Below are positions 48,646 to 59,926 of a DNA stretch of 64,000 bases, one piece after another (position 1 is the stretch's first letter; each line of letters begins with the position of its first letter). Made by a program: the position numbers and the translations under genes. Below the pieces are notes generated by a model, which made no database searches, had not been told where the DNA came from, and saw only the letters and a list, made by a program, of their open reading frames with translations. The stretch comes from Yamagishiella unicocca (Eukaryota > Chlorophyta > Chlorophyceae > Chlamydomonadales > Volvocaceae): contig BDSL01000003.1 of the NCBI GenBank assembly GCA_003116995.1, positions 682,001-746,000 on the forward strand, in the 5' to 3' direction.

Positions 48646-49948
48646 CTTGACTTAGTTTTGATACAAAGGGAGTGCGACTTAAAGAGGGCGCAGGGCGGGC
48701 AAGTCGGCCGCTGTTGCGGAGTGGCGCGCTCCTTTGTGTAATATACGTGGAGGTCGTGTGGAACGATTGTGCTATTTTGCAGCGTGGTCAGGAACGATTG
48801 CCAGCGCTGGGGTTGCAAAGGACCACTGCGCCATCTGCCGTGTCATTCTGGAGCCGTACATCTGCGAAGGAGGCCAGAACGAGGAGCACTCGACTCGCAG
48901 AGTTTTCAAACCGCTGCAATGTGGAACATAACTCTTTTACCAGCTTTCTAAGGCGCTCGTCTGAGACGATCACGTTTTTGCCTACGTCCGTTTCAAATGT
49001 CCTGGCGTTAAGTGACTCCCCGCGCCATACAGGCCACGTTACCCCTGCAACAATGCAATGTTATTTGCAATTTCTTAACTAATTCACTCGCGTTCATATA
49101 CCTTCACGAGCTTTCGGCGGAGCGCTTCAGGCGGCAAACTATACCCCAACTCCACTCTCTACCGTCCAGCGGGACTGTGGGGGTTAGGGTTTGCCAACGA
49201 TTGACAGTATAATATGTTACAAGGGTTCCGATGCCGGGACTGATGCTGGCTCCAGGTCGCGTGCAAAGTAGCTGGCTTGCCAACGCAGGCATACACGCAC
49301 ACACGCGGGTTCGGTTCGGTGGGGGGTCCAAACGCCCCTTTACCGCAATACCAATGCAACACCGCCACCAGAGAACGTGTCAATGGGAGCGCTGAACCAT
49401 GCTGAAGTCTGGGGAGGTCCCGCCCGTGACTAACTGCGACCAACAAAGCCGACATGCCCTCAGTCACGACGCAACCAATCTCTTCTCAATAGTATGTCTG
49501 CCCCAAAAATCAACCTGGGAATGCGGGGCATCACAACACTTTCACCGTTTCCGTCGCTCTGCAAGCGCCCAGCATCGTCACCGTGGTGGCGAAGGTTGCG
49601 ACCAAGCCTCAACAGCCACCTCCACGTCGCACACTGCTGCTTAACTGCCGAACGTCTTCCAGGCCAGTTCCAGCCGACCGAACCATCTCATACTCTGCTA
49701 TCACATCGGGGATAACATGCTGCCTAACCTAACGACTCTCAACATACCCAGACGCTGGCCAGACCAGCACGCAGCGTGCGCTAGGGCACTGCACAATGCA
49801 ACAAGCACGAAGAAGCAGGAGCCGAGTTAGTCTGTTGCCACCACGGAGCACAAACGAACCCTCACCTAGAGTCTAATGGAGCGCAATAAGCTTCTCAACG
49901 GGGCGCGCGCAGGCCACCCCAACCACCAACGGGCAACGGCCGCCTTGC
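48646..49948. other. Spacer between the two SAR1 genes
   Basis: No gene seen. It holds the promoter of the left SAR1 copy and the 3' region of the right copy (a minus-strand TGTAA at 49217-49221 is a candidate poly(A) signal). Confidence 0.5.
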
Positions 49949-50527
49949 TCACTCGATGTACTGGCTAAGCCACCGGAAGCCCTCCCCATATCCCATGCGC
50001 CGCATGACGGAGCACATGAACACCTCGCACGGTCGAATGCCCTTATCCAGCCTGCTGGTCTTCCCCTTGCCGGTGGTGTACGACAGGCTCAGCCAATTGC
50101 GTAGCTCGTCCTCCGAAGCTGCTGTCGGAATGTCAATCTTGTTGCCGAGGATGAGGAAGGGCACGTGCGCCAGTTCGTCTTGGCCCAGCAGTCCGTCCAG
50201 CTCCTGCTTGACCTCGGGAAAGCGCTCACGGTCGGTCGCATCAACCAAGAAGACCACTGCATCAACTCGCGGGAAGTAGTCCCTCCATACTTGACGGACC
50301 AACTTGTGGCCACCGAGGTCAAAGGCTTTGAAGTTAATGCCTCCAATCTGGATCTCCTCGGAGGTAGGGTACTGCGTGGGCATGTGCTGCACCAATCGGT
50401 CGTCTCGGAGCATGTGCATCAGCGTTGTCTTGCCGGCATGGTCCAAGCCCAGGAACAGGACCTTTGCGTTCTTGTTATGGAGCCCGAGATAGTTCAGGAT
50501 TCCGTAAAACCACTTCACAATAAACAT
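49949..50527 (-). CDS. Second SAR1-type GTPase, diverged tandem copy, intronless
   Basis: 192 codons from the ATG at 50527; the frame stays open upstream, but this ATG aligns with the other copy ([16 protein letters not shown]). All G boxes are recognisable. G1 reads [10 protein letters not shown], with His for the Asn of the other copy. Other changes: [20 protein letters not shown] instead of [20 protein letters not shown], and [13 protein letters not shown] in the SAR1 insert. The G3 His, the NKID box and the C-terminal [14 protein letters not shown] are kept. It is probably a functional paralogue with altered nucleotide handling or partner surface; there is no stop or frameshift. It arose by tandem duplication, or by insertion of a processed copy that was then duplicated. 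Confidence 0.93.
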   Translation of the reverse strand: MFIVKWFYGILNYLGLHNKNAKVLFLGLDHAGKTTLMHMLRDDRLVQHMPTQYPTSEEIQIGGINFKAFDLGGHKLVRQVWRDYFPRVDAVVFLVDATDRERFPEVKQELDGLLGQDELAHVPFLILGNKIDIPTAASEDELRNWLSLSYTTGKGKTSRLDKGIRPCEVFMCSVMRRMGYGEGFRWLSQYIE

Positions 50528-51697
50528 CGTGATGAAACTAGTGTAAGATGATCTGCTCTGCCTCTTCAAGATGCTGGTTTCGGGCCGTGTAAGGCCGGTC
50601 GGTGGGAGTTGAAGTGGGTTGCACCGTGTTCGGTATGTTGGGCCGAATTGCGCTTTTGGGGAAGAAGACTGTCCGCGGCCATATGTATAATCACAGGATA
50701 CTGGAATTGGCACCAAGGCCTGCTTGGACACCGCGACAGACAGCGCACTGCGGCGGCCGTTCGCACTTGACGGCACATGAGACACGGTGTCCAGCGCTGG
50801 CCGCACGAACGCAGAGCCTTACGTGCACAATGACAGATCACCGCACGCTATCAGTTCAACTGTTTAAGCATTGGAACGGAGTACTTTGCGAACTCTTCTT
50901 ACAGCTGGCAGGTAGTTAGTTCTTTTCTGTTTTTTGTCGAAGAAGACGAGGGCACAGCGAGTCAGCTGCGCACCAAACGGTAAGTTTGTTGGGTACATTA
51001 TTTTCAAAAGTACGCGGTTATGAAGGAAACGAGCGAGCTAGATGCGGATGGCCCATAGTTGAAGCTCCAGCCCCATCATGGCCGCTACGATGCATGCCTC
51101 AATAACTCTTCAAAATCGCATGCCTCCATCGCGCCTACGTCTAGCCGTCGTGCCAGGTGCCGCCAGGACATCGCCAATGTCCTGGCACGCTGTCCCGACA
51201 CCAAGGACCTCGGCAGTTAGTGCGACATGCCACATCCTGCCAAGCGCCTTAAGACACGACAACAATCCACTTGCTATCAGTGCTTGCACACAGCAGCACA
51301 TAAAAAAAAGACACCCCCATCCAACACCCTGTCCGCAATGCCGCATTCCGCGCCCGCACCCCCAACGCAACAACCAGCAGAACAACCCAAACATGCCCGT
51401 CTCCACTTCACGATGTCAGCCTACAACACGGAATGCCATCACACATGCCCCTTACACCGCCGCACCACCGCCGTACCATCACCCGCCGCGCTGTCCACAC
51501 AGCCACCCTATGTACTCCATTCGAATCCCTTCCACCAAAACGTCATTGCTCGCCATTACTCGTCAGCCGCACCCTCCTCCTCCGCGCCTTGCCGCACACC
51601 CTCCTCCTCCTCGGCCCGCCAGTCCCCCAGCTCTCTCCCCTGCTCCGGCCTCCGCTCCCTCCGCTCCTCTTCCCGCTGCTGCTGCTGGGGCTGCTGC
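50528..51697. other. Spacer: SAR1 copy 2 upstream region and VIPP 3' flank
   Basis: No gene supported. A minus-strand TGTAA (51452-51456) could end the VIPP transcript. A perfect hairpin lies at 51162-51186. Confidence 0.5.
51162..51186. repeat. Perfect 10-bp stem, 5-base loop
   Basis: GCCAGGACAT, loop CGCCA, ATGTCCTGGC. It lies about 500 bp past the VIPP stop codon and 650 bp upstream of the second SAR1 start. Confidence 0.9.
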
Positions 51698-54600
51698 TCA
51701 CTCCCGCGCCCGGCGCCGGAGGTCCTCCAGCTCCCGCTCCAGTGGGTCGAACACATCGCGGAGGGGGCGGCCGGCCAGCGGCGAAGGCGGCGCAGGCGGC
51801 AGCGGCGGAGCCGGGCCTGCGGGCGGCGTCGGGGCCCGTCGATGACATGCGAGGGCGGGAGGGGGGAAAGAAGGGCGGCGGGTGGGCGGGACAGTACGGC
51901 AGGCCGCACGAGGAACTCTCCCCAGCCACCAGGGTACGGCCTGGACCCACATCTGCGCGCAGAGCTGCTCGAGCCACGCCCCCGCACCCCCACCCAGCCC
52001 CGCACCCTTCCCCTGCCTCCCCGCCTCTTCTCCTTCATCAAACTTACCTATTTACGCCGCCCCTGAGTGCCCCTGCCCCTGCCCCTGTCCCTGTCCCTGT
52101 CCTACTCGCAGCTGCCCCTGCCCCACCACGCTGCCCCACCACGCTGCCCCACCACGCTGTCCCACTCGCTGCCCCTGCCTCTGCCCCTGCCCCACCACGC
52201 TGCTGCCCCACCTCGCCTCCGCTGCTGCTTGAGCGCCGCCAGCTCTGCGTCCACCCCCGTGTCGCCCTCCAGCGCCGCAAACTGGCGCTCCAGGGAGTCC
52301 GGCGCCACCAGCGCGGAGGCGGTCTGCGCCTGGGCCTCCAGAGCCGCCACCTTCTCCTCCATCTTCTCGAAGGCAGCCCAGCTGGAGCCTGGCAGGACGG
52401 GGGGGAGAGGCGGAGGCGGGGAGGGGGAGGAAGGCGGTGGGAGGGGGGTAATTGGTCGCTGGGGAGGGAAAGGGAAGGGAAGGGATGGAGGCGTGATGGT
52501 TGGGTGGCGGGTCAGGCCCGGCAAGCAGCTGTTATGCGGCTGCCGGAGTGCGGCTGCCGGGGTGGGGTTGCAAAGACGAACCGGTCACTCGACGTGGGAA
52601 GTGTAGCTGGCGCATAGGGGTGAGGGGGTGGGAGAAGAAATGCGTGCCGGGCGGCCGGGGTCCTGCGGCCTCACCTGACCGGACCTGGAGGCCGCCGATC
52701 ATCTCCTGCAGCGCTAGGGAGGTCTTGGCGGAGGCGGCGCGGGCCTAGTGGGGGTTGCAGGCGGGGGCATACACATCGGTTTCGAGACATGGGGTAGGAT
52801 AGCTGGCGCATTGCCTTCGGACACATAGTTGTGGGCGCATGCTGCAGCACTTGTAATGACGAGTGGGGGAGGAGGAGGTGAAATGCAGGAGTGGCGGGGG
52901 ACAATGCCCGAGTTGTGGAGGAGGGGACAAGCGGGCGGAGGTGCGCGCGCCGCGCCTCTCGGCCGCCATCACCACTGATTATACCATTTTTGAACGCAAC
53001 AGTGACACGAGAAGACCGCACAAACCGAGAGGACATGACACCCACCTTGAGGGTTTCCTTCTTGCCGCGCGCCTCCCCCAGCTTGCCCTCGAGCAGCCGC
53101 ACGTTGGCCTGCGACGTGGGAGGCCCAGGTGGCGGGGCGATGCTGGGGAGGCGGGGGAGGGGGAGGGGCCAGGCGGCTGCGCAGGGCTACGGGGGCTTGG
53201 GCCGCCCCCCCTCTTGCTAAGCAGGTCTGAAGGCTGTGTCGTACCGACAGCGTGTAACCCACTGCGGTTGGCAAACACCCGCCCGCCCCGCCCACCCACC
53301 TGCAGCTGCTCCAGCGCCTGTGACTGCAGCGCCACCTGCTCACCAAGCCGGTCTGCGCCAGGGGGGTGGTGAAAACCGTTTACGCGACGGGACAGGATAG
53401 GGGGGTGGGGGGTTGCAAGAAAGAAGGGGGGGGAGGGGGGGAGAGAGGGTTGCGCGGAGGGAGGAGGAGAGGGAGGGAGTGCAGCACCCGAGGAAGGGAC
53501 GGCGATTCATCTTGCACGCAAGATGAACACCACCAAGCACACACGCAAAGCCACTTGTACATGGCCACTCGACGGACCACTACTGCGATCGAAATGAACC
53601 CTCCGGGCCCCCTCCCGTCCCGAGTCCCCCCTCAAACCTCCCGTCGCCTATTCAGCTGACGGTAGCTGCGCGAGCTCCGGCGCCCGGCGTCCTTCCACTG
53701 GGGTCAGCACGATGCCTGGATCCGCGAGCTCACGCCCGTGAGCCTGCCGCCCCCCTCCCTGGACCACCGCCTTATGCTCTAGTCTCCGCCCTCCCTGGAC
53801 CCCGGGCCCTCCCGTTCGCTCCGGAACCCACCCGCGTCCTCCTGGAGCACCTTGCGCCGCTTGAGGGCCTCCCGCGCCAGGTCGTCCTGCCCGCGACTCA
53901 CCGCCAGCTCCGCACGAGCCAGCCACTGGTCCGCACCGCTCTGCGTACGGACCCGTCCGTACACATCCACGTGTCGTACGACAGTGCCGTCGTACATGAA
54001 GCAGGGCACAAGACATGGGAGGGGGTGATGACGGTTTGTAGGTCGGCAGGCGAATGAAAGGGAGTGATGCGTGAGGCACGGCCGCCGGATGCCCAGGCCG
54101 CGGCCGTCGCCTGCTGCCTGCGGCGCTAAGGAGCGACCCCGGGACCTGAGACCCCCCGGGTGTACGACCCACCTGCATGCTCTTCTGCTTGGCTGCCATC
54201 TGTCGCTGGCTAGCCATCACCTGGGCAGTTGCCTGGTGGGGGGCGGGGGGGTTCGAGGAAGACCCGTGGATGCCCGAAGGAAACCGTTCAGAACAGACGT
54301 GGTGGGCGGGGGGAGGGGGAGCGAACGAGCACGTGCAGGGCACAGCGGGAGGGCGGGGACCGGGGGGGGGCCGGAGCGATGTCGGGGGCCGGTAGAGCAG
54401 CGGAGACCACCGAGGTGGATCCCGGCGTGAAGAGCTGAAGAGGAGTTGGGGATTTGGTTGTTGCTGCTATTGTCGTACGTGGCGCGAAAGATGAATAAGG
54501 AATGGGCTGGGCTGCGGTAATTGGACTCCAGGGTGGGTTGGTGCCGAGGGCCCTGAGAGCGCGGGGTCCCCACAGCCCGTGCACCGACCCACCGACCCAC

Positions 54601-55536
54601 CAACCCACCTGGCGCATCCTGGCCATGTCCTCTTGCATCTCCTCAGCCACGCGGTCGAGAAGCTTCTGCACGTACGAGCAAGGAGAGGCGCGTCGGAGGT
54701 AGTGCGCCGGGGTGTGTGTGTATGTGTGTGTGGGGTATCTACAGTTCTTAGACGGTCCGGCGGACAGTACCGGTAGTAGATCGGGCCCCTAGCTCCCCGC
54801 AACCCACCAACCGCAGCGCCCCGACCAGACCTTCCTTGCCCCTGCCCCGCTCACGCACCTCCGGGTCCTCAAAGCTGGAAACGAGGCCGCTGAAGAAGCT
54901 GGTCACAAGCCGGATGACCCGCGAGAAGAGATTGGCGGACACGGACACGGCGACCGCGGAGCGACCCGCGCGGCGCAGCGGCACACGCCGCTGCTGAGAC
55001 AGCAGCAGCCGGACCCCCGCGCCGCCTCGACCCACAGCAACAGCGGCTGCAACCGCAATCCCCGGCTGCCGCACCACGAGCTTCTTGCCAGCAAGAGCAG
55101 ACGGCGGACGGCGGGGACCCCCAGGGGGGGTCGACAGGGCGGTGGCAGCAACGGGGGGGTAGTAGGCGGCGGCGACAACCGGGGGCCGTTGCTGTGGCCG
55201 GCCGGCGGAGCAGGCGGCGCGTGGGAGGGTGGCGATGTGGCATCGGTGGGTGTGGTTGGTGGGTCCGGCGCGAGGGCTGGCAGAGGAGCTGCGGACAAGC
55301 CGCGTCGTCGCGGGATCTGCGAGCGCGGGCCGGCAGGTGAGAAGTGCGAAGATGAGCTAGCGCAGCTGAGGATCGGCGGGAGGAGAGGTTAATCAGCTGT
55401 TTGATTTAAAACAAAAAATTACGGGAGAGCGCAAGCAGGGTTGGCCGGAGCCGCGACAAACGAGGAAGGAGGTCTAGACGGCCGCGCAAGGGCTTCGCTC
55501 GAGGACGCTGTGCGCACCTATGAGCATCAGCGCCAT
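51698..55536 (-). CDS. VIPP/PspA-family (ESCRT-III-like) plastid membrane protein, 10 exons
   Basis: Exons: 55518-55536, 54859-55316, 54609-54665, 54173-54232, 53832-53940, 53300-53352, 53046-53108, 52675-52744, 52212-52388 and 51698-51816, all in phase; 394 residues. Exon 1 encodes only MALMLI; exon 2 supplies a Ser/Arg/Ala-rich transit peptide and helix 1 (NLFSRVIRLVTSFFSGLVSS then FEDPE). PspA core follows: LLDRVAEEMQEDMARMRQ, ATAQVMASQRQMAAKQKSMQ, LARAELAVSRGQDDLAREAL then KRRK, VRLLEGKLGEARGKKETLK, ARAASAKTSLALQEMIGGLQ and AAFEKMEEKVAALEAQAQ. The C-terminus FDPLERELEDLRRRARE is the extra VIPP helix 7 that separates VIPP from PspA. It forms oligomeric rings or rods on thylakoid and inner envelope membranes. 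Whether it is VIPP1 or the stress-linked VIPP2 cannot be told; its many differences from canonical VIPP1 lean to VIPP2. Confidence 0.9.
54251..54300 (+). repeat. Intron repeat family A, copy in VIPP intron 3
   Basis: GTTCGAGGAAGACCCGTGGA, TGCCCGAAGGAAACCGTTCA and GAACAGACGT, starting 19 bp upstream (gene sense) of the VIPP exon at 54173-54232. A shorter relative, GGTGAAAACCGTTTACGCGA, lies at about 53368 in another VIPP intron. Confidence 0.8.
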
Positions 55537-55972
55537 GGGTAAAGCAAGAGTACCGCTGGTTGCGCTGCAATTACCGGTTTCTAAAGGTCCTGAACTTTCT
55601 AGCTTCGGCTAGGGATCTGAGGCAGAGCTGCTGCAATGATTACTTTGGGTCCTTAACAGACCCGCGGTTCAGGCAAGTTAGGCTGGTTAGGCCAACAAGT
55701 TGGGCCGCGCGGTCTCGTCAATTTGCATGTGGACGCGTAGATAAAACAGTCAATGACGTTGCGCAGACAACAGGGGGTTTGGATTCCATCTCACTACGAA
55801 GGTGCGCGCACATGACGGTCCTACCTTGGACGCACGACGAAGCTGTTTCTGCGGTGATGATCAGCGCATCACGCAAACATCCAGCGGCCTTTCCTGTCCC
55901 ATGCACACAGAGCACTAGAGCTGCTGTGTCGACCATTCCTTACGAATTTGAAGAGCAACCAAACCAGCCATT
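55537..55972. promoter_or_regulatory. Shared upstream region of VIPP and the GRLW secreted protein
   Basis: The two ATG codons diverge across 436 bp. No TATA box or named heat-shock element is clear to me; a run of AT-rich sequence (TTTGATTTAAAACAAAAAAT at about 55400) instead lies inside VIPP intron 1. Confidence 0.5.
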
Positions 55973-58900
55973 ATGGCGCCAAGCCGGTCCTTGGCACTGC
56001 TGGCACTGCTGGCGGCCGCGCTGTTGTCCGCCTCCTCTCCGGCCGAAGCCATGATCCGAAACCGTAAGAGCCACTGCTGCTTCCATACTTGATACCTCTC
56101 TAAGCGCGGCACATGAACTGTTCCGCAACCTCCGGAACCGCTGCCGTGCTGCCTTTTCGGAACCCGCTCCGGCACGACAACGCCGTTCGCTGTATGCGAC
56201 AGCTTTCTCGAGTAGACCGTCGTGACGGAAACCTCAGTTTCCAGCGGCAGTCGCAGCCGTGCCTTCGCGCCTTGCAGTCACGACCTCCGAGGCTTGACCC
56301 TTGCGCGCGCGAACCGCTTCGCTGCCGCCCCAGCGGTCTCTTGCTCGATCTCACTCACAACGGCATGCTCATCAAGTAAGCTGGTCACGCGTCCCTACGT
56401 CCCTTGATCGCTGCCTACAGAACGCAAGCTGCATCAAGCCACGGCGGTCGCCTCCTCCCGGGCGGTCGCCGCCCCAGGCGCCACCGCGGTGTCGAACGTC
56501 AACGCGGGTGAGTGCCACGCGTTTGTTGTGGTCACGCGTTGATCACCGCAACAGTGGCTACGCATTCCGTGACATCAAGCTGTAGAATGTGCTATTGCTC
56601 TAGAGCTCGCTATGCTTTCCACTCGAGGCTGTGGGAAGGACGTTTTGGATGACCCACGGGTCGTTACACTTCTGACCGCGCCGCCGCCGCACCATCGCCC
56701 CCCCCACCCGATCGCTGACGGCTCCTCCCTTGGTGCCCTGCTGGTCCATCCTGCCTGAGCAGGTGCCGTCTCCACGGGCGGCCGGCCAGCCACCGCCGTC
56801 GCGGAGGTCCGTTCCCAGCCTTGCAGCTGCTGCCGTGTATGACTGTATGTCCCCCGTCCCCTCAGCTGGGCATCCGACTTCCGGCAGCCCCATTTCTGCA
56901 AGCCGCAACCCTGGACACCACTAGGGTGTTGACCCAAATAAGAAAATCCTTTGGCGGTTGCGTTGCCGCATTTCGCCAGCTGCCGCGTTTCGGCGAGGGT
57001 CTATCTATCTCGCCAACCTGCACTATAGCTCCCAAACTGCTGCGGCTCCAGCGAGCTCGAGCCGGTGGGGGCGCCGCGTGAAGTGACGAGCCCCGCGGAT
57101 CGTGCTGGCGTTACGTCGTACATTGACGCCGTCACACAATGTGGGTCAGGTCGTACTTGTCGTATCACCTTCGCCGAGTATCGTGTGCCGCTGCGCTTGC
57201 GCCGCCTCCACCCAGGGCGCCTCCATCGCCGCCGCCGGCCAGACGGTACGGACCGAGTGCAACGCATACGCCGAGAATACGGAGCAGTACCGCACGTGTA
57301 TCAACACCTCCCCCGCCGCCAAGTCAAACGTGTCGGCCAACACATCCGCTGCAGCGGAGGCGGGCGTGGGTGGGTAGTGGACATGGGGCTGAAGGAAGAG
57401 GGCGCAGGCGATAGGGAATAAGAGGGGCGGTGAAGAAAATGCGCGAGGCGTTTCGTTGCTCAGCCCAGTCGACGAAGTTTTTCCTGGGAATATTTCCCGT
57501 GATACATTGAGGAGACGGGGGGGCTGAGAAAGCTCACTCATGGAAACAATTTTGGCAGTGTGGTATTTTTCATCGAGTACCGGTGAGCGGCGGTGACCTG
57601 CGTTGGGTGATGGTGGGTCGACAGTTGGGTTGTCCGGCTTGCTGGGCTGTCCTGCCTTGCAAGCCCGACCACGAATGAGGCTAGGCAGGTATGATTGTGG
57701 TGTTGATGGCCGGATGTCGAGATGAACACCCGAGGGGAATGGCGCGTCTTCAGGGCAGGTTGTTGTTGTAATCGTTACAGTGGGAAGGTGTTGAACACGT
57801 CGACAGACACGTTGACCGTAGATGCTTCTCGTCATGGACGGGACCCTCGTGTAATGTCATCCGGTCAATTTTGGAGCCTGTGTCAGAGTGGACCGCGGGC
57901 GTAGCTAGCTTGTCATAGCCGAGCACAGGCACCCGCACCCGCACCCGGCCTGGCATGCATGAAATGGGGCAGCAAGGGTCGTAGCAGGCTAGCCCCTGCT
58001 GCCTAGTCCTGCCGTCCGATATCTCGAAGAACCGCGCTGGATCCAAATCCCGAACCCGAAATCCGAAACCCGACCTCACCCCTCCCTCCCTCCCTGTGCA
58101 CTCCCCCTCCGCCATGCATGCATGCAAACCTCGTCAGTGTCGTGGACTGCCGCCCCCACCTGCTCCCCGCCCGTGGCCAACTACAAACCCGACACCGCTG
58201 GCCGCTTGTGGAGCTTCCAGAACGGAAGCAGCTGCGCCTTCAGGTGCGGCCCCCGTTGCCTAAACAGGCCCCCACCAGCGCAACGACGCTCGTCCGTCGG
58301 GACCGATGTAGTCCCGCCCGCAATACTGTTTTTGCTTGATCACGCTACTTGCCGCAGCCACTCTATTACCACATCAAGATGACCGGGGTCTATCTGCCTG
58401 CCCCCACGCCCAAAACCACGGGCTTTCCTCACTAACACCCCCGGAAAAAAAACCCAACCAGGTTTGCTAACGGCCAGCCGGTGTATGCCGCCAACGTGAC
58501 GGGCGCTACTGCCGGTGCGGGCGCTACTGCCGGTGCGGGCGCTACTGCCGGTGCGGGCGCTACTGCCGGTGCGGGCGCTACTGCCGGCGCCGGCGCTGGC
58601 GCCGGAGCGGCGGGTGGCGGCGCTGCAGCCGGGGCAGGGGTGAGTGCTGTTGGGAGGGGGGCGCCGTACAGGATGTGGGGGGAAAGCCGGGCTGAGCAGA
58701 GCGCTCACAGCGCGACGCTTCTTTCCATGACGCCAGGTACCGGTATGCACCCCCCGCGCCAAGGCAACAGTTGCGACGCTTGTGGTTTGCCATGCGTATG
58801 TGTGCACACGGCACTTAGGGGTCCGTCCATCGTGCCTTGGGCACTCCCTCGGGCTGACATGCTCCCCCCCCTGCTCCACACGGTGCCGTACTGCCGTACA

Positions 58901-59059
58901 GGCCACGGCCGCCGCATCTTTCGAGTCCGCACCCGCGTGCCGCGGCTCCCCCACGGGAACCAACTCCACGCGGGACAGTGCCGGCCGCCTGTGGGGCTTC
59001 CAGGATGGTGCCAGCTGCGCGTACAAGGACGCCTCGGGAGCCCCCGTCACTGCCCAGGC

Positions 59060-59117
<58 letters not shown>

Positions 59118-59574
59118 GCCAGTGCTAACGCCAGCGCTAACGCTAATGCCGGTGCGTATTGATACGGGAGCGTGGGTTGGGAAGCGAGTGCCGGTAGTTG
59201 CGTGGGAGGTTGGGCGTCGGTGGTTGCATGCACCAATCAGGTACGATTGCACACGGGCACGGGCACGGTGGGCGGGGCGGGGCGGGGCGGGGGCGGGCGA
59301 GGGGCGCAGCATGTAATACATGGTGCGCGCAACCTTGGGCTGTCGCGCACGGGGGCATGTTACCGCAAGCTGGCTCTTCCGAAATTGAACCGCTGTAATA
59401 CATAACCCCGTGAACCATGACTAATAGCTCGACAAACTGCCGCCGTACGGTTTTATCCCCCCCCCCGCAGTTTCCAATGGTGGCCCCGCCAGCGCGAACG
59501 CCGCCGCCAACGCGAATGCCGTGGGGAAGAGGCGTCGCCACCTACTGAGGCGTACACCCGACCGTCGCCAATGA
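55973..59574 (+). CDS. Secreted Ala/Gly-rich protein with repeated Cys...GRLW(S/G)FQ...SCA module
   Basis: Exon 1 (55973-56063) encodes a clear signal peptide, MAPSRSLALLALLAAALLSA then SSPAEA. Exon 2 (56421-56507) joins in phase 1. Later exons: about 57200-57370 (ECNAYAENTEQYRTCIN), about 58137-58240, 58463-58629, 58903-59152 and 59470-59574. A module occurs twice: APTC..., PDTAGRLWSFQNGSSCAFR with FANGQPVYAANVTG; and APAC..., RDSAGRLWGFQDGASCAYK with DASGAPVTAQ. An intron splits the first copy but not the second. The modules are separated by repeats of GATAGAGATAGAG and a run of about 18 glycines. The end is Ala/Asn-rich with RRRHLLRR before the stop. It is probably a cell-wall or matrix glycoprotein. 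I do not recognise the module by name. Exons between 56507 and 58137 are provisional. Confidence 0.65.
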
Positions 59575-59818
59575 AAGATATGCTGACATCAGTGTGAAAT
59601 CACCGGAACCGCGGTAACATTGTTTAACGCGCGGTAAGGTCGTGTTAAAAAAATGGTTTTGGCCGCCAGGTGTGTGGTGACATGTTTGGAGTCGACACGG
59701 GATGCACTCGAGGTGCGCTTGTACGTGTCCTCTTTACACGTACAGCAACATGAGCCTATGACATGACCCGTTTTTGGGCGTTTACGTTTGCTGGTTAGTT
59801 AGTGTTTGGAATTGGACT

Positions 59819-59823
59819 TGTAA
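59819..59823 (+). terminator. Candidate poly(A) signal TGTAA of the GRLW gene
   Basis: TGTAA, the usual volvocine polyadenylation motif, lies 245 bp after the stop codon. A second TGTAA is at 59998-60002. Confidence 0.45.
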
Positions 59824-59926
59824 GCAATAATATCTCATTCTGGTGTATTGGGCGTTTGGAACGTTTGGGTTTGTATTAGGCGTTTGGGCTTTCGACCCCA
59901 AGGGTTCAGGTGTGGCTCTCAGGGAC

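Noticed and set aside
51227..52617. Plus-strand frames of 279 and 394 codons
   Set aside because: Antisense to the VIPP 3' exons and introns, low complexity.
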